A DNA stretch of 64,000 nt from Thozetella sp. PMI_491 (GCA_021432635.1 MU270061.1:98341-162340), one strand, 5' to 3'. Counted from the first letter of the stretch, positions 21,522-33,885 are shown. The notes: generated by a model not told the origin, from the sequence alone. Made by a program: numbers and translations.

Positions 21522-22481
21522 ATGGCCGCTACTCTTGCTGAGCAGGTTGCGGTAGAGGAGATCCAGCCCGGGACATACAAGTCGAAAGCGCTACCGGATC
21601 GAATGGGCAACTCCATGCCAATCGCCTATGGAGGCTGTGTATTAGGTGCGGCTACCCAAGCCGCCTACAAGACGGTCCCAGCATCCTTCGCCATATACTC
21701 GCTAGTAGGCCAGTTTCTTGGCCCAACATCTACCTCGGAGAAGATGCTGTGCGTCGTGCACGCTACACGGGATACGAAATCGTTCGCAACACGCAGGGTG
21801 GAGGTGAAGCAACTACAGCCAGATGGTCAGACGAGGACCTGTCTAGAACTGCTGGCAGACTTCCACGTGGAGGAACCATCTCTGCTGACATACTCCACTC
21901 CTCCAACTCGCCAGTACGCTGGCGCCGAAGAGCAAACAGGTCCCATCATCCCCACTTCCACGACAGACAAACAGAGAAGAGATATAGAGAGTGCGTTGCA
22001 AATGTTCTCCATGAATGACCGATTCTTCGAGACTAGACCATGCCGCGAGGGAGTATCCGGCCAAAACCTCAATGGATTCTTGAAGGGTCAGCAGACGACC
22101 CAGGACCACCTACCAATAACGTCAAAAACAACCGCTGAGTGGCTCAGAGCGCGGCACCCGCTCCCTCTGCCCGGCGACAAAGCTGCAGGAGTTTCGTTCC
22201 TCATGGACGGAGGGCTCTCCTTCTTACCTCTGACGCACAATCACATGTGGTTCGATGACGCAGGAGCATGCTCGTCACTAGACTTCGCACTTCGGTTCTT
22301 GACACCGAGTATAGACCTGACAAAGTGGCATATCAAAGAAAGGCAAACCATTGCTGCTGGGGCTGGGAGGACATACTCCGAGGGGCGACTCTGGGATGCC
22401 GACGGCACAATGGTTGCAACAATGACACAGCAATCAATACTGCGACCAAAGCGAGCCGCCAAGGCTTCCCCTTCATTGTAG
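21522..22481 (+). CDS. Acyl-CoA thioesterase II (TesB-type double hot-dog)
   Basis: Intronless, 319 residues from the first ATG (MAATLAEQ). The C-terminal half shows the TesB consensus: DAGACSSLDFALRF, a TKWHIKERQT stretch, and AGRTYSEGRLWDADGTMVAT ending the second hot-dog. It hydrolyses acyl-CoA to free fatty acid and CoA, usually in peroxisomes or mitochondria. The C-terminus (..ASPSL) is not a canonical PTS1, so location is uncertain. Length fits the family (about 290-330). The neighbours suggest no shared pathway. Confidence 0.92.
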   Translation: MAATLAEQVAVEEIQPGTYKSKALPDRMGNSMPIAYGGCVLGAATQAAYKTVPASFAIYSLVGQFLGPTSTSEKMLCVVHATRDTKSFATRRVEVKQLQPDGQTRTCLELLADFHVEEPSLLTYSTPPTRQYAGAEEQTGPIIPTSTTDKQRRDIESALQMFSMNDRFFETRPCREGVSGQNLNGFLKGQQTTQDHLPITSKTTAEWLRARHPLPLPGDKAAGVSFLMDGGLSFLPLTHNHMWFDDAGACSSLDFALRFLTPSIDLTKWHIKERQTIAAGAGRTYSEGRLWDADGTMVATMTQQSILRPKRAAKASPSL

Positions 22482-23436
22482 TGTAACTGTTACATTAGAT
22501 TGGTCGTTCTCTTATCCCCTATTCTCTTATACGCTGCTTCGGATACGATGTTTCTTTTGCCAAATAGGATGCCCCACTTGACCATATAGATTCCTATCTT
22601 GCCCTCAAAGACTTAAGAGCTTTGCACCTCCTTCACGTGGGGGGCATCGGAAGCAGCCGCCTGCGGAAGGGCGGGACTGTGTACCCGACCCGAAAGAACC
22701 CCGGTTCTGATGCATTTGTGGGCTATCAGGTCACAGAGGCTGCGCATCGTCTCTTTCTAGGGCTCGTTTACGGGTAGGGACTTCCTGAACACGATATGGG
22801 ACTCAAAGGAGAGTGAGTGCACGTGTTTTTTTTATCCGTCTTTGAGTCAAGTTTCGTCACTGCCTGTGCTAACCGCTTCATATCCATCCAGGTAAAGCTC
22901 AAGGTCGTGAGAGGCAAAGACACTTCATCGTCTCCACGCCAAAAACCGCTCAGATCCCATACGTGGCCAGGTGGCCATACCCTACAAGTCTTAATTATTC
23001 GATGTCGCAATTTGAAAGGACGGTCACGAACTGTCGACGTGCCAGCCGAAGAGGTGGTTCTTTACGTAAAGCTAGGCAGGTGGGGTCGGCTCCGACAATG
23101 GAAGTTTGGTGAGGGGAGTTGATGGCCGAACTAACCCCCGAGGCTTATCTTGCAGCAGAAGCCCCAGTTTCCTGTTGCTCCATCCAACAGCGAGGACCGC
23201 CTACGGAAATACTGGATGTCTGGGCGAGAAAGAGATAAGCTACTGGAATGAAGGGAGGTAGCTAGTGGTCGATCAGTCCCCCACACCACCTCATTGTGGC
23301 TTGCTATCACGACAGGGGTGGCTCTCGATAGACAGCTTGCGAGATAAGCCCAAAGCGGCCGGGAATAAATAGAGACAAGGTGCTTCGTTTAGTAGAATCG
23401 CCTTCCCAGCACTCCTTCGACGAGCATCTTCACACC
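22482..23436. other. Intergenic region upstream of the MFS transporter
   Basis: About 950 bp with no supported gene. CGGCCG at 23356-23361 lies 76 bp upstream of the MFS start and matches the core of a word found in the other promoters of the cluster. Confidence 0.5.
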
Positions 23437-25391
23437 ATGTCGGACCATATCGAAGAAAAGGTTGGAACGGTTACATGGACTCTACAAAGGATGCCACGCA
23501 ACGCAGAAGAAGCTGAATTTGTATCCGGGGAAAATACGGCTCCGGAGAGCAGCGAATCTATCGCCTCGGGAGAAAAGACCGCTGCCCACGATGCTGCCCA
23601 GCCCAGGATGTCCTTGACTAGCGTCGAGGAGAAGAGTCTCCTTCGACGCATAGATTGGCGGCTCCTTCCTCTTCTATCTCTGTTATACATGGTTAAAACC
23701 ATCGATGCGGCTAATGTACGTGAGGTTCCTAGCTGCTGCTGTGCCGTGGACCCTCTAAGGCATCATGAACAGCGTTTGACTCGGGTGGCAGGTCTCCAAC
23801 GCCCGTGTGATGGACCAAGGAACGCCTCGGAACATCATGACAGAGCTGCATATGACGTCTGATCAGTACAATTTTGTCACGCTGGCGTATTATATCCCGT
23901 ACATCCTCGCTGAGACGCCGTCCAATCTTTTGCTCAAATACTTCAAGCCTTCGGTTTGGCAAGCCCGCATCACGGTAGGCACGGATACACCTTACATGCA
24001 AAGAGATACAGATACTCATGGCATGCGCAGATCTCATGGGGAATCGTCCTCTGCTGTCACACCGCCGTTACCAACTCGACCGGTCTTCTCACTGTGCGTG
24101 CTTTCCTCGGTCTCTTCGAAGCAGGCCTTTGGCCGGGGATGCTTTTGCATCTCTGCTACTGGTATCGCCCCGACGAAATAGCACCTCGTATTGTCCTTGT
24201 CACCATTTTGGGCAACTTTAGCGCGGTAGTGAGCGGAGTCCTTGCATTCGCGTTTAACGGTGTTACTGCGCAAGGGCTTTCGGGCTGGAAATGGTGAGTT
24301 TTAGATTGGGGATCGCGCCCAGCGTTACTGATGTGTGCTGCAGGCTTGTCTTGACAGAGGGAATATTTACCATCTTGCTTGGTATCGCTGTCTATATTTT
24401 TGTCCCTGACTGTGTGTACCGCATTAATTCTTCCACCCAGAAATTTTTTTCATGCTGACACGGAAGAAACTAGTCCCTGCGACTGCCTCTTGGATGACAG
24501 ACGAGGAGAAGGCCTTTGTGCAAGCTCGTCTGCCCCCAACTTCACCGCGAGCGGCGGAGAAAGATTTTGACCTTGGGGAGTTCATCGGGACCCTGAAGGA
24601 TGTGCGGATCTGGCTCTTCCTCTTCTGCTGGGCATTCTACACCATTGGTACTACGGGGCTCACCTTCTACCAGCCGACAGTTATTGCAAACCTCGGATTC
24701 ACGTCTGTCTCATCCCTTGGGCCCGTGGTGTGGCCAAGACAAAATGGAAAGAATCACTGACTGGTCCTAGGTCTATTGCGCAAGCCCAGCTGCTGAACAT
24801 TCCGCCTGCCATTTTCGCCATGAGCCTGACGCTTCTTTTCGGCGTTTTTGCGGACACCGGCCGAATCCCGCAGCCTGCTATCCCGCTCGGCTTTATGATT
24901 GTCATCGAAGCTTGCTATGCAGTCTTGTACACCTTCCCGAGCAACGGAGGCGTGTATGCTGCCACGGTAATCGCAGGGGGTCTCTCGACAGCATGGTGCG
25001 TGGTCCCTTCCATGTACGTCGTGAAGAGAAGAACCAAACTGACCCCGGCAGGTACACTATGATGTGGCCTTGGCGTGTGCAGACGACACAAGGGGCGACG
25101 GGCTCAGCCTTTGCCATCGCTTTTGCGAACAGCTACGGCCAGATCGGCGGCGCGGTTGGCTCGCAGCTCTTCAACTCACGCTATGCGCCACGCTACGCGA
25201 CGTCGTTCGGTATCGCCATGGGCTTCATCGGGATGGCCATTGTGATGAATCTTGTCACATGGTCGGTGACATGGCGGGTCGACGTGGCGACACGCAAACT
25301 CAAGAGGGAAAGAATTGCGGCTGCGAAACGAGGCGGTGCTGTTGTGGAAGATGCTGATACTGCTGCCGGGGCAAGTAAAGGACAAGTTTGA
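23437..25391 (+). CDS. MFS transporter, Dal5-like anion:cation symporter
   Basis: Seven exons (23437..23715, 23792..23974, 24031..24293, 24344..24411, 24474..24702, 24771..24995, 25052..25391) give 528 residues; introns are 50-76 bp. The ATG at 23437 is the first in frame. The order of segments fits the fungal ACS family (allantoate/nicotinate/tartrate permeases): a cytoplasmic N-terminus, then RRIDWRLLPLLSLLYM, NIMTELHMTSDQYN, WGIVLCC, GLFEAGLWPGMLLHL, the central loop TASWMTDEEKA, and a late FANSYGQIGGAVGSQLF. These proteins import small organic anions by proton symport. Next to glucuronate-releasing enzymes, a uronate or unsaturated oligouronide is a reasonable cargo, but that is inference. 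It heads the 23-38 kb cluster. Confidence 0.92.
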
Positions 25392-25963
25392 CTGGCCAAG
25401 CCGGTCTAGAAGTGTGGTCTGCTACAGTATGCATGTCCAAGGTAGGCAGGTCGTAGGAGTAACAGCGCCAGGCCGGGAGGCTCTGGATCACTTTGCCATG
25501 AAGCACCCTGGCGTTGCAGCTAATAGGACCCTTGAAGCAAGCTGTTTGTCAAACTCGGTCTGTGCTTGGGTCTATGTTGCTATGATCGTGGCCACCGCCA
25601 AAACGCGAGTCGCGCCGCACTGGCCTGTCCCCTTCTTTAATACCTTGGTAGCTGTCTTGCCTTTGCTGTCTTGGTCTTGGCTTTCCTCCTTCCCTCGTCC
25701 CCTTTAATGGGGCCGACCTCGGCGAATGATCGGCCGATAGTTCTCCGTCGTCCGGCCCGCAATACGCTTTTAGCGTCGTTTAGCTCCTTAGGGATGGGGC
25801 CTGGATCACCAGGTGTGGACCTAGGCTTTGCGGGGGTTAGTGGCAGCTTCGGCACTATACGAAATAGAGCCCGAGACGTGAATCCTCGCCTCGCAACAAA
25901 GCGTGGCCGTGAAATGCTCCCATCTCCGAGCTCTGGTCGAATCTGATTCGCGCTACAACGCAG
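25392..25963. other. Promoter region of the Zn2Cys6 regulator
   Basis: About 570 bp. It contains the palindrome ATCGGCCGAT at 25729-25738. No gene is seen. Confidence 0.5.
25729..25738. promoter_or_regulatory. CGGCCGAT site, candidate regulator site 1
   Basis: ATCGGCCGAT is palindromic and combines a CGG and a CCG triplet, the half-sites used by Zn2Cys6 dimers. The CGGCCGAT word recurs in two other intergenic regions of the cluster (31683, 35831). It also occurs once in coding sequence at 34436, so chance is not excluded. Confidence 0.35.
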
Positions 25964-28857
25964 ATGGATCCCAACGTCGCGGAGCAGCACGATGCGTCTC
26001 CCGAGGCCGAGAACGAGTTGCCTTCGTGCGAAAGCTGCCGTAAGCGAAAGCTGAAATGCACTCGACAGTTACCCTCATGTGCGCATTGTATGCGACTAGG
26101 TAGGTTGCGGTTCCCACCCCGCTGTCTACACGTGGGACCCATTATTCCGGTTTGGTACGGCTTAGACTACCCCAGAGATCTCCTGTGTGTATGAACAACG
26201 GAGAAACAAGCCGGGGCTCAAGAGCGGCGCGGTGGAGAGCCTGAATAGGCGCCTAGGTGTGTCCTTCATCCACCGATTACGGGAATCATACAGCTCATGA
26301 GTACCCACAACTGTAGAGATCGTCGAGAAGGCTGTGCTTGGACGGCATCATCAAACACCACAACCAGAGCAATGGCCGGATCAGTCCCAACCGAGCCATG
26401 TGCCAGTCTTGGGTATCCTCACCACCTTAGCCCAGGAACTACATAAACTAAATTCGAGCATCACATCCTCGGGCGCTACATTGACTCCAAGCGGACCGCC
26501 CACTACCGTCGACGTCTTTGCGAGCAGTGAGCAGTCACGCAAACGGCGACGGGCGGAATACGCAAATGAGCAGTGGCACTTGCCTACAGCGTCGGGAGAG
26601 TGCGCCTCCGCAGGCGAACAACCCGAGGGCCTACCTTGCTATCAGCTGCGTGGCGAAGTTCTAGACGAAGTCCTTGATGTCTACTTTGAAAATGTCCAAC
26701 CCTGGATTCCTATGGTTCACGAAGCCACGTTTCGGCCCCGGGTCCGAACGCAAGAGGGACGGCGGCGTCACTCGCTTGTTCTTCACGCCATGTGTGTAGC
26801 CGCTCTAAAATTGGCGAAGCACGACGGACAGCCGCTGCCGGATCGCTATGTCGCTTCTGAGACGGAGAGATCTAAGCGAATCGTTCTCCTGGGCGCAATG
26901 AGCGGTATTTCAGTAGAGAATCTACAGGCCCTGATAATGCTTGCATATACTGAGGTGGGAAGCCTAAGACACCAACCGCGAATTTGTGCCGCTCTATACA
27001 ATTTCAACCCGCTGACATTTTATTGCATGCTTAGATTGGTAACGGAAACCATGACAAAGCCTGGCCAATCGTCGGATCCATTACCAGAACTGTCGAAAAC
27101 ATACAGCTGTCCGTCGAAACCGAAGGTCGGCAGACGCGCTCTGCAGCCCTGAGACCTCCATCGCTGCCGATTGCTGTAGACTGGGTGGAGGAAGAGGAAA
27201 GGAGAAGGGTCTTCTGGAATGTCTTCATTCTGGATCGATTCTGCGCCGTGTCAACAGGGTGGAGTCTCCCTATACTCAGATGACACCCGTCTTCGTCCAT
27301 CTATCGCTAATGCTAAGCAAGCTCAAACACGAGCCTGACTGCTGCCGACGTCTGCCGGCGGCTTCCCGTTTGTGGCGGCCTTTGGTACAGCAAAGAGCCA
27401 GCCACCACTCCATACTTTGGGATTTGGGATTCGTCCTCTGCCAAAATCGGGCGCTCTATCACCTACTTGCCAGCGCACTATCCAGGGCCACAGCCACGGG
27501 CTATAAGCCCCGGTGCTACAGCGCTCGGGCAAGGAGCTACTCCCACCGACTCGCGTGCAAGATCCATGCCATTCATAGATATGACCAACGTGGGCGCATT
27601 CGCGTACTACATAGAGTCTATTGAGTCTCTGAGCCGCATTATCTCCTACTTCTTGCACCAACAAGTCGATTTTGGCGATAGAGCTCAGGTGTCAGACTGG
27701 TTAACAAGGTTCAAGGAGCTTGATCTCAGATTAGTCCAGTAAGTATACCGGTTACCTGGCTCTCTTCACTCCCAACAAGTCGTCCCCGCACGACATGGCC
27801 GCTCTAACATGATAAACAGCTGGAAGTTGCATCTCCCTCATCAATGGAAAGATTCTGGTGTCTCTCGCGAATGCTTGCCAGGCATCATGGATCCCAACAT
27901 GACGGTAGCTAATGCTACACACAATACCTCGATGATCTTGCTACACCACCCGATCGCCTACCCCGGCACCCACCTTGCCGGCATCACGCTGCCGCATGCA
28001 TATAGCGCTGAGACCTGTCGGAGTGCCGCTATCGAGACGGCTGTGATTGCGAAGAACTTCCTTGCTAGTGGGCCGGCCGACAGACCCGTGACGCCGCAGC
28101 TTGGCTTCTGCATTCTTGTAAGCGCCCGGGTCCTGCTAGGTTGGTCCTCTCCCCCTCCTTGACGGGCACTCTCGTGGGAACCTCTCTTAATGCCATGAAC
28201 ATAGTTCACTGGCAATACTACAATGGCCAGCTAGCGCCGGAGTTTTGGTCCATGCTGGAAAGTCTCGAAGAGATGTGTCGCCGCTGGAACGCAAACCGGG
28301 TTGGCGAAGCCGGGCAGTCGACTTCCCTATTTTCAGAGATCTCAACCCGTCTCAGAAAGCTGTATGACAAATGCGAGAAACACCCGCGACTCAAGAGCCT
28401 CATAGAGGGATCCCCATTCGATGTTCTCCAGGAAGGTGAGTTTGACGAGTCTCTTGCGGATGACTTCGGCCAGGGCTCGCTTTCTATAAGCCCTGGCATC
28501 CTGGGAGCCCATAAGCAGGCGCAAGCTCCTTCCGAGCGGAGTTCTAGGGACCGAAGGGCTCCGAACATGGCATCAACTGAAGCAAATAGGAGCCACGTGG
28601 CAGAGCAGAGAGACAGGGCACAACCTTCTCTTGGGAGTCAGATTGAACCCGGCGTGCAGAGTAGAGCTGAAGACGATATTTCGGCCCTGTCTCATTTCTT
28701 AATGGGCCAACCATTCATGGATATGGACCGTATTATCAGCTTCGATGACATGATACTCACCGGCATGGAGAACAGTTCCGCTACTGGTAGTACAAATGGA
28801 TGGGTCGCCGCCAACGACAACCTCGGGACGTTTGCTGAAGGCAGTCTAGGAAGCTGA
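25964..28857 (+). CDS. Zn2Cys6 transcription factor (likely cluster regulator)
   Basis: Seven exons (25964..26099, 26176..26256, 26317..26954, 27035..27263, 27318..27738, 27820..28139, 28205..28857) give 825 residues. The zinc cluster has C22, C25, C32, C39, C42 and C49, with intron 1 falling just before the last cysteine. A linker and coiled-coil-like SLNRRLEIVEKAV follow, then a bipartite basic stretch RKRRR. The fungal-specific middle homology region (PF04082) contains [48 protein letters not shown] and a [13 protein letters not shown] segment. It should act in the nucleus as a dimer on CGG-type sites. It lies between the Dal5-like MFS and the DUF2264 gene and ends 70 bp from the latter tail to tail, the usual arrangement for a pathway-specific regulator. 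Confidence 0.92.
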
Positions 28858-28927
28858 GCTCATTTCTTGTTTGTTGATATCAACAGAAGGTAGCTCCCTA
28901 TCACTATCGATATGGACCATCACATAA

Positions 28928-31232
28928 TTATCCTTCAGTGCGTGTTGACGGGCCTTTTAGAGGAGGTATTGATATATGATCCCCATGCGTAACCTCATCA
29001 TCTAGTCTTATCGAAGGTTGGTCCAACCACCGCTCTCGTAAGCTCTTTCCCGTTCTCTTCCAGCCACCGTTTGCTTCCGCGGAAACTGCGAACACTTTAG
29101 TAACCAACAATACTTCGCCACCTGACCGGATGCGACTGATTTCTTGATCGACTAGCGGAATGAGCGTTCGCGGTCGCATGACGTTGGTGTTTGGTTCAGG
29201 CTTCAGGGTAGTCATAGCCGTCCTTCCGACTGCTGGATCGAGGAGCTCGGTGGCAATTCCTGACGCTCCCTGTTCGCTTAAGAGAAGAAGGGAGGTACCG
29301 GTTCCAAGTATACCCTCTGCTTCGCCCACACCCAAGCTATCTGTTAATTCTTCTTGCTGGAGGAGGGGAATCGGGCGGGTGTCGTCTCGCCGGCGGCCAT
29401 GAATCGCGAACCCGCCTTCCGAAGTGAATAGCCTATGTATAGCACCCTTTGCCGTGATCCTGTGTATTCTTACATGCCAGTCAGGCCAGCGGGTGGTTGG
29501 TGGCAGAATCGTGGTATGGACCGACACATACCGGTCAACCCAGGGGTACCACTGCACACTCGCTATTGGTATCTCCTCGACAGCAGTGCCATGAACCATG
29601 GCAGTTGTGAAATCCGGCTCAGCACACCTGTGTTTAACAGCCCATGTCTCGGTACCATCCCGGCTGAGTGCAAGCGTATTGTCAGGAGCCAGTTGTGCCA
29701 AGTCCGTGCTCCCAGTAGGCACAGAAAATCCGAAGGACGAGGAGTAGGCAAATTTACTGTATTTGGCAACAATCGCCTTGAATGGGACTGCTACGAACTG
29801 AGCAGTCGATAGCATGAAGTGGTGATTACCGCCTGGGTGGTTGCATAGGAGCTGACGCGGCCCCGGGAGAGGTCGCACTGCAGATTCAGTCTTAAGTTCA
29901 GGCGGCCCGATTTCGGCTTCTTTCCAGAAAGCTTCGTCTTCTGTGAGCCCGACAACAACTAGAGACTTGAGAGCCCAGTAAACAGACTGCGGCGAGTTGT
30001 AATTCTCGGTCAGGTACATCTGTCTTCACAAGAAAAGAAGATCAACTTTCTGGAACATTGCTGCCTCTGAGACAAATAGAACAACTTACGGATACGTCCA
30101 GCCAAAGTTCAGTATGCCGTCCGGATAAAATATGTGCGCTGAATGTTTCGCCCACCAGCGCAAGTTCCGGAGAAGATAGCCTTTGATAGCGCCTGGGCTT
30201 GCTAATGGCTCTGGCATATCCGGGACCCGGGCTAATGCTAACGCGGCGAAGAAGCCGGAGCAAGCAAAGCGGTACGTTAAAGAGCGACCGAAAGGAATGG
30301 GAGCTCCTATGTTTAAATTCCATGTAAGCTTTTTGCCCGGAGAAGCGGGGCCCTGAAGCTTGCTTGCGGTCCTTACCAGCAGCATCAAAGAACGTCGAAA
30401 ACCCACGTCCGAATTCCCTCGCCCGCTGGCGATATGTCTCGGCTCGTTGAGGGTCTAGGTCACTGGCGAATCTCACATATAAGAGCTGGCTAAACTGGAT
30501 GGCGAAACTGCCGGAGTAGTAACAGGCCTGTCTGCCATTGGGGATGGCGTTGGCACGGCCGCTCTCAAGGAAGATCTGGTATTCTTTATCGTCGATTTCA
30601 GGGCTCCTCCATAGGCCATCGCTTGACCAGCCGTCGGTCATGTAAAATTTGTCAAGCTCCTCCAGATCTGAATCCATACTGTCCCGTATTACCTGGCTGT
30701 CTACCCCGCACACCTTGAGCAACGCGAGGTTGACAAAGACGCGAAACCACAGCCAATTGGAGGGGTGTATGAACTTTCCATGTATGCCGAGGAGCCAGTC
30801 GGTCAGGTTTCTCTGGGCTTTAGGGCTTAGACGCTCCCAGAGAGTTGACCGTGGGGAGGCAAGTAAGGCGAAGGAGATCATTTCTGCCTCGACCATGCGC
30901 TGGTCACAGGGCTCCTGATATATGATCGGCCCCCAGTAGTCAACATGATGAGGATCTGTACCGGTCTCGAAGCCGTTCAGCCATGGCTGCAGAAGCTCCC
31001 AGTTGTGGCTGCCGCCCATCAGCAGGGCCCCGATAGCCCAGAAAGGCCTCGAAAATCCTTCAAGCTGCGCCGCTGCTTCATCAAAATGGGTACCGGTTTC
31101 ATGGGGGATCTTGACGCGTCCACAGCCCGGAGACAAATACTGAGCGAGTGGCCTAACGAGGGCTTCTGTGGCTCGTATGACGTCCTCGCGGGTCCGAAGT
31201 GAATTGTCAGTAAAGCCAGGGAGGCCAGGCAT
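28928..31232 (-). CDS. DUF2264 (PF10022) protein, probable polysaccharide-utilisation enzyme
   Basis: Exons complement(28928..30023, 30090..30306, 30377..31232) give 722 residues; the 66- and 70-bp introns have standard sites, with the acceptor TGTGAAG for intron 2. Family marks include FWAIGALL, a WLNGF..DHVDYWG-like region, [53 protein letters not shown] and [20 protein letters not shown]. The N-terminal part should be an (alpha/alpha)6-type helical barrel and the C-terminal part beta-rich. No signal peptide is seen, so it is probably intracellular. In bacteria DUF2264 genes sit in loci for uronate-containing polysaccharides; its chemistry was, to my knowledge, not firmly established. It is divergent from the beta-glucuronidase, with 829 bp of shared promoter. 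Confidence 0.9.
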
Positions 31233-31682
31233 GGCTAGAAGGGAGGGGCAGGTAGGCCTCTAAGCTACCTATGACGAATTCTCGGCTGGAACGCAGGAGA
31301 TGCTGTCAAAATAGGACGGGCCAGACAGAGGCGCCAGTCTCTATGAAGGTGCCCTGGAGCGTACAGTGTTTTCAGGATTGCTCAATGCCTACAATATAGC
31401 CAGGACGGGGGGTTCTGTGATGTGCAACAATGGGGCTATGGCACAACAAGACCATTCGACCTAAGGTCAGGTGACGGTCCAAACTCTACCGCCCACTTGC
31501 TTTGTCACCATCCCCGTACCCCCTCTTCTAGCGTATAAGTTATTGCGGGCTAGAAGCTTGTTAGCTCGTACGTCGCGGACCACGCTGTCGCCCAAATGCC
31601 GACCCACGATTTTCTTGGCTGCAGGTTTCGCTTCTCGAAAACCGGTTAGTGGTCATCCGTGCCCGCGGCCCGGGGCAAGATG

Positions 31683-31690
31683 CGGCCGAT
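31683..31690 (+). promoter_or_regulatory. CGGCCGAT site, candidate regulator site 2
   Basis: Same 8-mer as in the regulator's own promoter and in the GH88/MFS promoter. Its position inside the divergent promoter would allow control of both flanking genes. Function is inference. Confidence 0.35.
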
Positions 31691-31883
31691 CAATATCCTC
31701 AACTCCGAACCCACCCCAACTAAGGTACCTGCTCGGTCTTCAGGTTGGACAACACGCAACCGGCCAGTCTGGGAGTCTGGGGAGAGTGAGTTGAAGGTTG
31801 CCAGTACGTAAGGGCGTCCCCACTGCAAACCATCCAATTAGGCCTCCATGGCTTCTCCCTTCGAATTGCATGGGCTAGTAGGC

Positions 31884-31890
31884 TATATAA
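31884..31890 (+). promoter_or_regulatory. Putative TATA box of beta-glucuronidase gene
   Basis: TATATAA in the divergent promoter, 172 bp upstream of the ATG at 32062. The distance is long for a short leader but acceptable in filamentous fungi. Confidence 0.4.
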
Positions 31891-32061
31891 CCCGCCAGGA
31901 AGTGGTCAGGCCTCATTGCTAAACTATTAAGATGTTTACCGATATCCTATTGGTTACCTAAATCAACCGTTGTCGTCGTACCTTAGACCTTATTCTGATT
32001 CGCCCAGTTTATTTGGAACCAATTTCTCGGTCTTCTGGCTCCTTCCTCTCAACTATCAGAC

Positions 32062-33885
32062 ATGCTGAAGCCTCAGGCTAACCCGGCGAGAGATCTCGTA
32101 TCTCTGAATGGGCTATGGAACTTTGCACTCTCAACATCCACCAACCCCGAGGCAGAGGAGGCCTGGAAAACCCCTATCTCGCCCAAGCTCCAGGCCCCCG
32201 TGCCCGCTAGCTACAACGATATCTTTGCCGATGAAGCCATCAGGGACCACATAGGATGGGTTTATTACCAACGGCAGGTGACGGTTCCGCGAGGGTGGTC
32301 TAAGGATCGGGTTTTCCTTCGCATTGACGCCGCAACTCACAGAGGCCGTGTCTACGTCAATGAAGAATTCGTCACTGAGCACGTCGGTGGCTACACGCCC
32401 TTTGAGGCCGAGCTCACCCACTTGGTAGCAGCTGGTCAGCGATTTCGGCTCACGATAGCCGTCAGCAATGAACTGAACTGGGACACTATACCCCCCGGAC
32501 GGATCGAGATGCTCCCCAATGGCAAGCGGAAACAACACTACCAGCATGACTTTTTCAACTATTCCGGACTAGCACGCTCGGTCTGGCTTTATTCAGTGCC
32601 GACCGTCTTCATAGAGGATGTCACCGTTAGAACCGACCTTGTTGACGGTAATACGGGGGTCATAGACTACGATGTCCAAACCAGCCAACCAGTGGCAGGA
32701 ACGAAATGCACGGCCACCTTGGTAGATGAGAACAATAAAGTGGTTGGAGAAGCAGTCGGTCAAAAGGGAAGGCTATCTGTCGATTCGGTCGTGCCGTGGC
32801 AGCCAGGGGCGGCATATCTATACGAGCTTCATGTCGACCTGCTTCAAGAAGATGACGGCCTTCTCGACAGGTATGAGCTGCCCGTTGGGGTACGGTCCAT
32901 CAAAGTACGGGGTAACCAATTCCTCATCAACGACAAACCTTTTTATTTCACTGGATTTGGCAAACATGAGGACTCCCCGATTCGCGGCAAAGGCCACGAT
33001 GACGTCCATATGGTTCACGATTTCCGTCTGATGAGCTGGATGGGGGCAAATTCCTTCCGGACATCCCATTATCCTTACGCCCAAGAGGTCCTTGAGTATG
33101 CAGACAGGCATGGGATCGTAGTGATTGACGAAACACCCGCAGTCGGTCTGAATCTGGCGATTGTATCAGGGATCCATGGCGGCCCCCCTATACCTACCTT
33201 CTCTCCCGACACCATTGGCGCCGAGACACAAAAAGCACATGCGCAGGCAATTCGGGAACTCATAGCCCGCGACAAGAACCATCCGTCCGTGGTCATGTGG
33301 GCGGTGACAAACGAGCCGGCGTCGCACGAGGACGGGGCCCGAGAGTATATGGAGCCGCTTGTAGCTCTCAATCGTGAGCTGGATCCCACGCGTCCCGTAT
33401 GCTTCGCCAACGAGATCAAAGGAACGCCTGAGACAGACAAAATCGCCGACTTGTTCGATGTTCTCTGCTTCAACCGCTACTACGGCTGGTATTTGCATAC
33501 CGGGGATCTCGCCACGGCCGAGGAAAAGCTAGAGGAAGAGCTACTCGTCTGGGAGAAGAAATATGGGAAGCCAATGATGATGACGGAATACGGCGTCGAC
33601 ACTGTAGCAGGGTTGCATGCCGTGTGCGATGTCGCGTGGAGCGAAGAGTTTCAGTGCCGTTACCTCGAGATGTATCACCGCGTGTTCGATCGGGTGAGCA
33701 GCATGGTCGGCGAGCAGGTGTGGAACTTCGCGGACTTTCAAACATCGTCCATGATATTCCGGGTGGATGGGAATAAGAAAGGAGTGTTCACGAGAGATCG
33801 CCGGCCGAAAAGTGCAGCTCATGTGCTGAGGCAGCGTTGGAGAGGACCAAAGAGCTTAGCCAATACCTTCTTCACAGAACCCTAA
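32062..33885 (+). CDS. Beta-glucuronidase, GH2
   Basis: Intronless, 607 residues, very close to the usual 600-residue GUS length. The three GH2 parts are present: a jelly-roll sugar-binding domain (to ~180), an Ig-like domain (~185-275) and a TIM barrel (~280-600). The acid/base is E418 in AVTNEP and the nucleophile is E509 in MMTEYG. The N571-x-K573 pair in GNKKGVFTR is the glucuronate-recognition motif that separates glucuronidases from beta-galactosidases, and WNFADFQT precedes it. The reaction is hydrolysis of terminal beta-D-glucuronides to glucuronate plus aglycone. No signal peptide is visible, so it acts inside the cell after import. The convergent neighbour, 199 bp away, is GH88; together they would clear saturated and unsaturated uronates. 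Confidence 0.95.
   Translation: MLKPQANPARDLVSLNGLWNFALSTSTNPEAEEAWKTPISPKLQAPVPASYNDIFADEAIRDHIGWVYYQRQVTVPRGWSKDRVFLRIDAATHRGRVYVNEEFVTEHVGGYTPFEAELTHLVAAGQRFRLTIAVSNELNWDTIPPGRIEMLPNGKRKQHYQHDFFNYSGLARSVWLYSVPTVFIEDVTVRTDLVDGNTGVIDYDVQTSQPVAGTKCTATLVDENNKVVGEAVGQKGRLSVDSVVPWQPGAAYLYELHVDLLQEDDGLLDRYELPVGVRSIKVRGNQFLINDKPFYFTGFGKHEDSPIRGKGHDDVHMVHDFRLMSWMGANSFRTSHYPYAQEVLEYADRHGIVVIDETPAVGLNLAIVSGIHGGPPIPTFSPDTIGAETQKAHAQAIRELIARDKNHPSVVMWAVTNEPASHEDGAREYMEPLVALNRELDPTRPVCFANEIKGTPETDKIADLFDVLCFNRYYGWYLHTGDLATAEEKLEEELLVWEKKYGKPMMMTEYGVDTVAGLHAVCDVAWSEEFQCRYLEMYHRVFDRVSSMVGEQVWNFADFQTSSMIFRVDGNKKGVFTRDRRPKSAAHVLRQRWRGPKSLANTFFTEP

Larger units (their letters stand above)
31233..32061. other. 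Bidirectional promoter, DUF2264 / beta-glucuronidase
   Basis: This 829-bp region between two divergent starts has no gene. It contains CGGCCGAT at 31683-31690 and several GC-rich CGG/CCG words (31660-31690). A TATATAA element at 31884-31890 lies 172 bp before the glucuronidase ATG. Confidence 0.6.

Noticed and set aside
23380-23436. Upstream extension of the Dal5-like MFS
   Set aside because: The extension has only a non-ATG start; the ATG at 23437 gives a normal N-terminus.
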